The translations under genes were made by a program, and so were the position numbers. The notes beneath the pieces are model-generated. The model did no database searches. It was not told the origin of the DNA and saw only the letters and a list, made by a program, of their open reading frames with translations. Source: Rhynchopus sp. YZ270_cl-10 (taxonomy: Eukaryota > Euglenozoa > Diplonemea > Diplonemida > Diplonemidae). Taken from it: DNA of 64,000 nucleotides. The stretch covers positions 682,001-746,000 of the forward strand of contig OZ037897.1 in the NCBI GenBank assembly GCA_964035575.1. The letters run 5' to 3'. How positions within the stretch are numbered: the first letter of the stretch is position 1; each line of letters begins with the position of its first letter. Shown here piece after piece: positions 10,667 to 19,015 of the stretch.

Positions 10667-10733
10667 GAATTTTCTACAAAAAAAAAAAAATCTTGTCAAT
10701 TTATGGTTCTTTCTCCTCCATAAAAACTCATCT

Positions 10734-10788
10734 GTATTTTAAGTGACAAGGCACCCAAAGGGTGCATTATGACACTCTGTATCAAATA
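10734..10788 (+). repeat. Hairpin cassette, family H9
   Basis: AAGTGACA opens, TGACACT closes, and an inner perfect stem GCACCC/GGGTGC lies between. It is at the position matching 13.78 kb in the next ABCG unit. Confidence 0.65.
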
Positions 10789-10979
10789 GGGGCAAAAAAA
10801 GGGGGGCAAATTTCCAAAAAAAACACAAAAAAATAAAATCTCAAAATACACCGAACATATTTGGACGCCAAGCTTCTTGGAATACTGTACGTGGGTTTCG
10901 GCTCAGACGTGACGCTAAAAAGGGATTAATTATAAGTAGTGTATTCTCTCAATTCGGGAGAACAGAGTGCGTTTCACAA

Positions 10980-11100
10980 AACAAAATACGAAGCCAACAA
11001 GAAGAAGCCAGAGGTCTTTTCAGCAAGGGTGACTTTGTATATGGTCCTGTTGGTTGTTCGTCGCAAAACGCACACTGCCTTCTCTTTCCCTGTCAAACAA
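10980..11100 (-). pseudogene. Truncated copy of the ABCG 3' block
   Basis: It matches the start of the blocks at 6.03 and 15.11 kb (shared GCCAGAGGTCTTTT and TGTTGGTTGTTCGTCGC). The middle, including the CVLCGE segment, is deleted, so this unit's gene ends almost against it. Confidence 0.5.
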
Positions 11101-11112
11101 GACCTTCACGGT

Positions 11113-12990
11113 TTACGCGTAGTGTCTTGCCTTGAAGGCAAGCATGCAACCGCTGGCGACACGGAAGAAGATGAAGATTCCGCACATAATGGCGACGTAG
11201 AACCACCAATAGTCACGGTTAATGGCCGAGCGGTTAATCAGCTGATCGGCCTCGATTTGTCTGTCATCAGGCACTGCGGATTGGGTGAACTCTGCAATTG
11301 TGACCAGGCTGATTCCGTACTTCAGTGGGCAGCACCACTGGACCCACTTCAAGTACACCGGGATCTTATCGCTCGAGATGAAGAAGCCTGAGAACAGAAT
11401 CTGTGGGACGAAAATAGCGGGCATGATGCCCACAGCGGTCTCTGCGTTAGTGGTTGATGAACCAAGGAAAACACCAATCGAGGCAGACACAACAGCAAGC
11501 TGGCTGATGGAAAGCACGATGAAGGCAAAGTTCCCGTTCATCCCAACCATTGGGTAGAACACAGCTGCTGCAAGCACCTGCTGCAGAACAGCTACAGGCA
11601 CATCGAGCAACGTCTTGGCAATGAGGTACGCGTACGACGTGTACGCACCACTGGTGTACTCACGCATGAAGGCAGCTCTTTGGAGTGGGAATGTCAAAAC
11701 GACAGGCATCGCTGCAAGCATCATACCCGTGATGCCGATGAAGGTGAGTGCTCCCCAGTGGTTCTGCAACGCAACAGATATGTCTGAAGCATTGAGGTCC
11801 TCACCCCAGTCGTCGGCAGCCTCCCAGTACACACAGCCAAGCATGAGCGAGAGCATGGCTGCCATACCAAAGCGCGATCCCAAGGTTTGTTTGTCACGGA
11901 TGAGCTGCTTGAACTCCCTGTCTAACAGGTGACGCAGCTGTGTGAAGATGGAGGCCATGCTTGGCTGCGGGAAGTCTGATTTGCTGAAAGTCCCCTTCAC
12001 CTTCGGTTCAGGAATGATCGGCTGTGCGTCAACCAGCGCCATCATCTCTTCCTCACTCATCAGCTGCAGACGGTGCATCGCAAAGTCGGCAGGGTTCGTG
12101 TGGTTCTTGCACACAATATCCTCAGTTTCGAACGCAGCCTTCGACCCCTCCACACTTCCTGCGTACACAGTGTATCCCTTCCTCAGGTACACGACACGGT
12201 GGAAGAGGTCAAACACTTCAGATGAGGGCTGGTGGATTGTGCACACAATGGTGCATCCACTCTCAGCAAGCGAGCGGAGGATGTTGACCAACTCGAAGGC
12301 GTTGTGCGAGTCGAGACCTGATGTGGGCTCGTCCAAGAAGATGAGGGACGGCGACGAGATGAGCTCCATTGCCACTGCGGTACGCTTCTTCTCACCACCG
12401 GAGAGACCGGGAATCATGACAGATCCAATGAGCGTGTCGGCACACTGCTGCAGGCAGAGTGCGTTCAGGGCAGACTCCACAATCTCCTCACGCTGTTCTG
12501 GGCTGTACTCTGGGAGGCGAAGGGCAGCAGTGAAGTGCAGTGCTTCACGTGGTGTCTGTGTTGCGAACATGGCATCGTGCTGCATCACGTACGCAAGCTG
12601 GTTCTTGTACGCTTCAGGGTCTGCCTCAAGACCGTTCAGGAGCACCTTCCCTCCAGTAATACGTCCGTACGAAGCACGTCCAGCAAGCACGTTCATGAGT
12701 GTGGTTTTTCCTGCACCAGACGGTCCCATAAGTGCCGTGAGCGTTCCTGGTGTGAACGACCCTGAGCACTTCTTCACAATTTGCTTTGTCTCCTTTTGCT
12801 TCCCGCAGAATCCTGAGCTTACCTCCACTTCAAACTCAAGGTCGTGCCACTCCACTGCAAGCGAACGTGCCTCTTTGCTGCCGAACGCCTTTGGTGTGCT
12901 TGGGGTGCTCGAACGTGAGTGCGCACTTTGTGCGTCTTCGTCGTTTGGGATGTCAACATTGATCGCGATTGGCTCGTTTGGGGACACCAT
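11113..12990 (-). CDS. ABCG half-transporter, copy 2
   Basis: This 625-aa intronless paralog of copy 1 starts at the same MVSPNEP. The open frame runs further upstream, but the copies have no shared start there. The ATPase half (residues about 40-330) is nearly identical to copies 1 and 3, with all Walker, signature and H-loop residues intact. The membrane half differs at many places, such as KQTLGSRFGMAAMLSLML near 368-385 and EDLNASDISVAL near 397-408. Residues 430-465, including LTFPLQRAAFMREY, are unchanged in all copies. It is probably a functional exporter with the same ATPase engine and an altered transport path. Its 3' flank is the shortest of the three units. Confidence 0.97.
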   Translation of the reverse strand: MVSPNEPIAINVDIPNDEDAQSAHSRSSTPSTPKAFGSKEARSLAVEWHDLEFEVEVSSGFCGKQKETKQIVKKCSGSFTPGTLTALMGPSGAGKTTLMNVLAGRASYGRITGGKVLLNGLEADPEAYKNQLAYVMQHDAMFATQTPREALHFTAALRLPEYSPEQREEIVESALNALCLQQCADTLIGSVMIPGLSGGEKKRTAVAMELISSPSLIFLDEPTSGLDSHNAFELVNILRSLAESGCTIVCTIHQPSSEVFDLFHRVVYLRKGYTVYAGSVEGSKAAFETEDIVCKNHTNPADFAMHRLQLMSEEEMMALVDAQPIIPEPKVKGTFSKSDFPQPSMASIFTQLRHLLDREFKQLIRDKQTLGSRFGMAAMLSLMLGCVYWEAADDWGEDLNASDISVALQNHWGALTFIGITGMMLAAMPVVLTFPLQRAAFMREYTSGAYTSYAYLIAKTLLDVPVAVLQQVLAAAVFYPMVGMNGNFAFIVLSISQLAVVSASIGVFLGSSTTNAETAVGIMPAIFVPQILFSGFFISSDKIPVYLKWVQWCCPLKYGISLVTIAEFTQSAVPDDRQIEADQLINRSAINRDYWWFYVAIMCGIFIFFRVASGCMLAFKARHYA

Positions 12991-13016
12991 TTTAACGGGG
13001 TTTTTTTGGTTGTGTT

Positions 13017-13660
13017 TTGGTTTTCTCAGAAAAAGATATCTGTGACGATGGTTGTGGAGGGGGAGAATAGAAAGCAGACACACAATGATAACACATGGAC
13101 CTTTTTGTTTCTTTCCTTTTTTCATCACAGACTTCTGAGCAGAGAGAGCAGAAGAACGTTGCAGAAAACTGTGTTGCGTATTCCTATTCGGGGAAGCGCA
13201 CAGCTGCTGTGAATACCAAACACTCCCATGCCAGAAGCGTTCGCGATGCAGACGTATGCTCCTTCCCCACTCGCTTCACTACCTTTAAGGAACGTGAAGT
13301 TGAAAGTGGAACATAAGAATCTTGCAACAAAGAACAGAGAACGGTAAACTTGAAAAATGAACAAAAATAAGAAAAAGACAAGAAGAAAAAAGAGATTGAA
13401 AGCGCAAAGTGCAAACGCATTGCCGTTCCACTGCCGACGTGAACACTGGAATAAACAAGATTGAAACTGCCCCTGTAGACAGTGTGGGGTTAGGCAACGT
13501 AGATAGTGACAAAATACTAAGAATATATGTTTGTTCTGGAGGACGTGATTGAGGTCGCAGAGAGAAATATTGGCATATGTACCAATTTCTCTCCTGTAGT
13601 GATTTCCTTTCAACGAGCGCTTTAAAACACCAGAAAAAACAAACAGCGCAGAGAAAAAAA
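13017..13660. repeat. 5' flank of ABCG unit 2, duplicated
   Basis: It matches 8.48-9.56 kb in blocks and contains a diverged H3 cassette near 13393-13445. I see no gene in it. It is probably promoter and leader of copy 2. Confidence 0.55.
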
Positions 13661-13782
13661 AATTGACTTGATGAATCGGGTTTCGAGACCCACAATTCTG
13701 CTTCAGTAGAATATATATCCACTAGCAGAAATAAAAAATCTTGGCAATGTATGTTTTTTCCCCCTCATAAAAAAACTCATCT

Positions 13783-13836
13783 GTATTTAAAGTGTCAAAA
13801 ATAACACATAAAGTGCATTTTATTGACACTCTGTAT
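13783..13836 (+). repeat. Hairpin cassette, family H9
   Basis: A perfect 7-bp stem AGTGTCA/TGACACT, followed by CTGTATC. Compared with the 10.73 kb copy, the extra T-A pair fits selection or drift within a stem. Confidence 0.65.
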
Positions 13837-13959
13837 CAAATCGAAAGAAATGGTTTTAAATGAAAAGGGTTCTGCTCAGCGTTTGAAAGGGTACACAAAA
13901 TCTGCAGGAATCAGGAGAGATCAAAGGTTATTTGTCTTCAACTTGAATAGTCATTACTA

Positions 13960-14447
13960 TTGGTGCTTCCCGGGGGGTATGCATTTCACAAATTTTCACA
14001 AAATGTGACAAGTTTTCACAAGTTTTCACAACACGAAAACCGCTATAAAATTGTGAAGGCTGGTGAAAAATGGTGAAAAATTGTGAAAAATTGTAAAAAG
14101 TTGTGAAAAGTTGTGAAAAGTTGTGAATTGATTTTTTTTTTTTGGGGGGGTTTTTTTGGGTTGGGTGGTGACCCACCCATTGAGGGGTATGCTGGGCTTC
14201 ACAAGATAGAACGTGATGTGGTGTACCTGTGTACCTGTGTACTGTGCACTGTGCGGAAATGACGAGAACTTGTCCATTTCGGCAAATTGACCCCACCACT
14301 GGCCGGACGGATTCCGGAAATGCAAATGCCGGCATTTAAAAGCTTCACCAACGAAGAAAAAAGGGTGGTGAAAAGTTGTGAATAGTTGTGAAAAGTTGTG
14401 AATTGAATTGAAAATTTGTGAAATGCATACCCCCCGGGAAGCACCAA
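13960..14447. mobile_element. TIR element A, copy 1 (488 bp)
   Basis: The ends are inverted repeats TTGGTGCTTCCCGGGGGG and its complement, extending through GTATGCATTTCACAAATTTT. The interior arms repeat GTGAAAA/TTTTCAC words. The core holds GCCGGCATTTGCATTTCC and a GTGCACAGTACACAGG stretch. It has no transposase. The flanks suggest a 3-bp duplication CTA. Copy 2 at 29796-30266 has TAA. A 3-bp A/T-rich target fits PIF/Harbinger-type MITEs, but that is inference. Confidence 0.8.
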
Positions 14448-14450
14448 CTA

Positions 14451-14536
14451 TGGGTGTTACAACGTTATCGACAATGTTCTAACATAGTGTTATCTGGTAT
14501 AACATTACAACGTTATCCATAACGTTATAACACCCA
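14451..14536. repeat. 86-bp palindromic mini-element
   Basis: It starts TGGGTGTTACAACGTTATC and ends with the near-inverse ATAACGTTATAACACCCA. It adjoins the right end of element A, so A may have inserted at its edge. Confidence 0.6.
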
Positions 14537-14890
14537 CAGTATGAACATTTATATGAAAACCAAAATATGTATAATAAACACATACATGCAATAATGAATT
14601 GAAAGTAAAGGCAAACGGATCAACTAAATACTCCATTCTTTTTTATGCACATTTTTTTTGTGTGAAAAAAACTGAAGTAAAGTAAATGTTTGCGGGTTTG
14701 CGGAACCGAAATGTGACATTTTTTTTTAAAACCATGCGGCCAGTTTGTATTATTCACATCTACTTCAATACCAACGGTGAATTAAACGCCCTATTTTTTG
14801 GGGCACAAAATAGCTGAAGCAAAAAAAAGTTGGGGTTGACGGTGTAAACGTTTACCCAGCTGTGATTGGGGGGGAAATAAAAATGAAAAG

Positions 14891-14930
14891 CTTATAAGAT
14901 GACCCTAAGCCTCTCGTACTTAGTCACCTT
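14891..14930 (+). repeat. Hairpin cassette, family H1
   Basis: Outer stem AAGATGA/TCACCTT (one mismatch), inner stem CTAAG/CTTAG, loop CCTCTCGT. An A-tract follows it. Confidence 0.7.
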
Positions 14931-15109
14931 TTAAAAAAAATGATTACAGTAGCTAACGAAAGAAGCTGCCTAACTAAAGTCACACGAAAATAACTTTCAT
15001 CGATCTCCGGGTTGCCCCTTTTTGTTAAGGCAGGAGTATGTGTTAGCTACTGGAATTGCATTGCATGTGTACTCTCGATTTGAAGAGAACGGAACGCGTT
15101 TCAAAGAAC

Positions 15110-15480
15110 AAAATACGAAGCCAACAAGAAGAAGCCAGAGGTCTTTTCAGCAAAGGTGGCTTTGTGTATAGGTCCTGTTGGTTGTTCGTCGCAAAACGTG
15201 CTTCAGAAGATCAGTTGTCCTGCAACACACTGCCTTCTCTTGCCTTCTCAAAGACCTCACCACAAAGCACACAACAAGGGGCTGGGCATCCTTCGGTGAC
15301 AAGCTGTACCCGTAGAGAAGTGACTCCCACTTCTGCTAATGAACACTTAGGAAGGAAAGCCCAGCCCAGATAAGAACACTAAGCACGTATGATAACAAAT
15401 AATAAAGGGTTGTGCAGAAGTGGTGCATGTGGTTCTGGTGTTTCCCTCCTAGGGTGGCACATTCCCTCGACATCACAATG
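15110..15480 (-). pseudogene. Conserved block 3' of ABCG copy 3, zinc-ribbon-like
   Basis: It is near-identical to 6.03-6.41 kb. On the minus strand it keeps the segment reading LVTEGCPAPCC then VLCGEVFEKA, with the same stop, and LLKHVLRR in the next frame. An AG (CATTAGCAG) lies before the segment and may be an acceptor. The role is unknown: it could be a duplicated exon remnant or a conserved 3'-UTR. Confidence 0.4.
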
Positions 15481-15873
15481 AAGAGAAAAAGAGATGCATT
15501 TTCATCTCTTAATTTTAAAAGCAAGAAAACAAAGATGAAGTTCATGAAAAAAAAAGAAAAAGAAGTCGTGAAGGTAAATGCACTTCGTCCAACGAAAGTA
15601 CTGCGGTTGTCACACCGAAGCAATGTCGTACAGTGGGGTACAGTGGTGCCCGCACTTCTGCTACATTTTCCACAACTTATAAAACAACAAAAAGGGGGCA
15701 AAATAGGTAAGAGTACGAAGTAAGGGTCTTGGACACAAAATGTCTACAGGAAAAAGAGCAGTTGGAAGTGCCACGTGGAAAAACACATGGCATGGAAAAT
15801 ATCAAAAAGTGTCAAATGACCTGAGGTGCTTGGTCACAATAAGTGTAAAATAAAATGTACTAAAATGGTGCGT

Positions 15874-17751
15874 TTACGCGTAGTGTCTTGCCTTGAAGGC
15901 AAGCATGCAACCGCTGGCGACACGGAAGAAGACAAACATGCCACACATAATGGCGACGTAGAACCACCAGGAGTCACGGCTGATGTCTGAGCGGTAAATA
16001 AGGTCATCTGCCTCGGTTTGTCTGTTGTCAGGCACTGCGGACGGGGTGAACTCCGAGATGGTGACCAGGTTGATTCCGTACTTCAGTGGGCAGCACCACT
16101 GGGCCCACTGCAGGTACACCGGGATCTTATCGCTCGAGATGAAGAAGCCTGAGAACAGAATCTGTGGGATGAAGATAGCGGGTACGATGTTAATAGCGGT
16201 CTCTGCGTTAGCAGTTGACGACCCTACGAAGATACCGATGGATGCAGACACAACAGCAAGCTGGCTGATGGAAAACACGATGAAGGCGAAGTTCCCGTTC
16301 ATCCCAACCATGTTGTAGAACACAGCTGTCGCAAGCACCTGCTGCAAAACAGCTGCGGGCACGTCGAGCAACGTCTTGGCAATGAGGTACGCGTACGACG
16401 TGTATGCACCACTGGTGTACTCACGCATGAAGGCAGCTCTTTGGAGTGGGAATGTCAACACAACAGGCATCGCCGCAAGCATCATCGCGTTGATGCCGAT
16501 GAAGGTGAGTGCTCCCCAGTGGTTCTGGATTGCAACAGATATGTCTGAAGCATCGAAGTCGGTACCCCAGTCGTCGGCAGCCTCCCAGTACACACAGCCA
16601 AGCATGAGCGCCATCATCACTGCCATACCAAAGCGCGACACCAGGGTAGCCTTGTCACGGATGAGCTGCTTGAACTCCCTGTTTGTCAGGTGACGCAGCT
16701 GTGTGAAGATGGAGGCCATGCTTGGCTGCGGGAAGTCTGATTTGCTGAAGGTCCCCTTCACCTTCGGTTCAGGAATGATCGGCTGTGCGTCAACCAGCGC
16801 CATCATCTCTTCCTCACTCATCAGCTGCAGACGGTGCATCGCAAAGTCGGCAGGGTTCGTGTGGTTCTTGCACACAATATCCTCAGTTTCGAACGCAGCC
16901 TTCGACCCCTCCACACTTCCTGCGTACACAGTGTATCCCTTCCTCAGGTACACGACACGGTGGAAGAGGTCAAACACCTCAGATGAGGGCTGGTGGATTG
17001 TGCACACAATGGTGCATCCACTCTCAGCAAGCGAGCGGAGGATGTTGACCAGCTCGAAGGCGTTGTGCGAGTCGAGACCTGATGTGGGCTCGTCCAAGAA
17101 GATGAGGGACGGCGACGAGATGAGCTCCATTGCCACTGCGGTACGCTTCTTCTCACCACCGGAGAGACCGGGAATCATGACAGATCCAATGAGCGTGTCG
17201 GCACACTGCTGCAGGCAGAGTGCGTTCAGGGCAGACTCCACAATCTCCTCGCGCTGCTCTGGGCTGTACTCTGGGAGGCGAAGGGCAGCAGTGAAGTGCA
17301 GTGCTTCACGTGGTGTCTGTGTTGCGAACATGGCATCGTGCTGCATCACGTACGCAAGCTGGTTCTTGTACGCTTCAGGGTCTGCCTCAAGACCGTTCAG
17401 GAGCACCTTCCCTCCAGTAATACGTCCGTACGAAGCACGTCCAGCAAGCACGTTCATGAGTGTGGTTTTTCCTGCACCAGACGGTCCCATAAGCGCCGTG
17501 AGCGTTCCTGGTGTGAACGACCCTGAGCACTTCTTCACAATCTGTTTTGTCTCCTTTTGCTTCCCGCAGAATCCTGAGCTTACCTCCACCTCAAACTCAA
17601 GGTCGTGCCACTCCACTGCAAGCGAACGTGTCTCTTTACTGCTGAACGCCTTTGGTGTATTAGAGGTGCTCGAGCGTGAGTGCGAGCTCTGTGCGTCTTC
17701 GTTGTTTGGGATGTCAACATTGATCGCGATTGGCTCGTTTGGGGACACCAT
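15874..17751 (-). CDS. ABCG half-transporter, copy 3
   Basis: This 625-aa intronless paralog keeps all ATPase motifs (GPSGAGKTT, LSGGE, LIFLDEP, TIHQPSS). The start is the shared MVSPNEP; codons further upstream are open but not conserved. The ATPase half is almost identical to copies 1 and 2. The membrane half carries its own set of changes (GTDFDASDISVAI near 396-408, FYNMVGMNG near 478-486, SSTANAETAINI near 511-522). The DNA upstream of the leader is unrelated to that of copies 1 and 2 beyond the conserved GATATCTTTTTCTGAG, so its expression may differ. Confidence 0.97.
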   Translation of the reverse strand: MVSPNEPIAINVDIPNNEDAQSSHSRSSTSNTPKAFSSKETRSLAVEWHDLEFEVEVSSGFCGKQKETKQIVKKCSGSFTPGTLTALMGPSGAGKTTLMNVLAGRASYGRITGGKVLLNGLEADPEAYKNQLAYVMQHDAMFATQTPREALHFTAALRLPEYSPEQREEIVESALNALCLQQCADTLIGSVMIPGLSGGEKKRTAVAMELISSPSLIFLDEPTSGLDSHNAFELVNILRSLAESGCTIVCTIHQPSSEVFDLFHRVVYLRKGYTVYAGSVEGSKAAFETEDIVCKNHTNPADFAMHRLQLMSEEEMMALVDAQPIIPEPKVKGTFSKSDFPQPSMASIFTQLRHLTNREFKQLIRDKATLVSRFGMAVMMALMLGCVYWEAADDWGTDFDASDISVAIQNHWGALTFIGINAMMLAAMPVVLTFPLQRAAFMREYTSGAYTSYAYLIAKTLLDVPAAVLQQVLATAVFYNMVGMNGNFAFIVFSISQLAVVSASIGIFVGSSTANAETAINIVPAIFIPQILFSGFFISSDKIPVYLQWAQWCCPLKYGINLVTISEFTPSAVPDNRQTEADDLIYRSDISRDSWWFYVAIMCGMFVFFRVASGCMLAFKARHYA

Positions 17752-18352
17752 TTTTTCACTTTTTTTTTTGGTTTTCTCAGAAAAAGATATCTGTGATGGT
17801 GGTGGAGAAATGAACAAGAAATTTCAACGAATCTTCAGTAGTGAAGAAAAAGTACATGCGAAAGTACACACGAAGTCATTACCAAACATGCGACACACGC
17901 TTCCACGTGGACTGGACATTGGACACAGAAAAGAGAGAGAAAATATTGACGCTTTTTTTTTCTTAATGTGTCCCGTTCAAGAACTTAGTATTCCGTGGTG
18001 GTTTTTTTGGTGGGTAATTTTTTACTTTTTTATCCCTCACCCACACACCCCTACCCCGTATTCCGATCAATTATACACGAAAAAAAAAGGAGGGAAAAAA
18101 AACAAGATAAAACTTACCCAAATATTTGAGGGAACAGTCGCGGACATTTTTTTATTAGAAAAAATCGATTTTTATGTTTTATTTTGTATGATTTCTTTCC
18201 AGAGATTGGGGATAAGGGTTTATTTTCCACACCTTTCCCTTGTCTCTCAAAATTTTCCCGTTTTTTTTTTTTTTTTTTTCTTCTTTTTCGAAATGCAAAC
18301 GATTCTGCAAATCTGCGGCTTTCCCCCTCAAAGGAACAAAAAAAAAAGTAGA

Positions 18353-18384
18353 GTTGAAATACAAAGCCCTCTTGCAGTGTACCT
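18353..18384 (+). repeat. Cassette, family H2
   Basis: GTTGAAATACAAAGCCCTCT then GCAGTGTACCT, just after an A-tract. It is a shortened copy. Confidence 0.6.
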
Positions 18385-18463
18385 CCAAAAAATGGACAAC
18401 CAATCAAAAAAAATAATCGTGCGAATTGTCGATTTTGCTTTTTTTAAAATTTTACTTTATTTT

Positions 18464-18513
18464 TGAAGAATTGTAAGAATAGTGTAGTTTGCCACCTGTG
18501 CAAGCTCGTCACT
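18464..18513 (+). repeat. Hairpin cassette, family H5 (variant)
   Basis: AGTGTAGTTTGC pairs with GCAAGCTCGTCACT around a short CACCTGT loop. Confidence 0.6.
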
Positions 18514-19015
18514 GTCTGTTTGTTTTTTTTTTTTTTGTTTTTTTAAAGCCCACCCCCTCACATCCCCTCCACCTTTCGATCGCCACCACTTCAAAGAAAA
18601 GGATCATCCCTTCTCACCCAACAATCTTATTAACCAGGACTAATAAAATAATCACAAAGTTTCCTCTCCCCCCTTTATTACCCCGTCTCTGCAACACAAT
18701 GCCCAAAACAGAGATTCTCCCATCCTAAATCAGCTTTAACACCTCCGACAACCATAGAGAATAAATGAACAGTAGTGACAAAATTATTTCATATACTATC
18801 TATTCTACTGAATAGAAGGTATAATAGCGAGACAAAAGAAGGGGCAAGAAAGGAGCATAACCTTGTCTTCCCTCCCTTTGTGTAGCTCTCGGTTTTGCTG
18901 TTTTTTTGTTCTCTTTTTTCGCTTGGTGTGCTCTGATAGAATTGACGTGCATTGTTTTGACCTAATGTTTGCCGTGCGCAGGATAATATGACCCTCCCCC
19001 ATAAGCGTCCCTGCT

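Larger units (their letters stand above)
17830..18800. other. Gene-free region
   Basis: No convincing gene. The open frame antisense to ABCG copy 3 runs through here by chance. The region contains an H2 and an H5 cassette and long T- and A-tracts. Confidence 0.5.

Noticed and set aside
7405-18466. Long plus-strand open frames opposite the three ABCG genes (up to 587 codons)
   Set aside because: They mirror the ABCG coding strand, are conserved only because the ABCG copies are, and show no domain. The third runs on into A/T-rich DNA.
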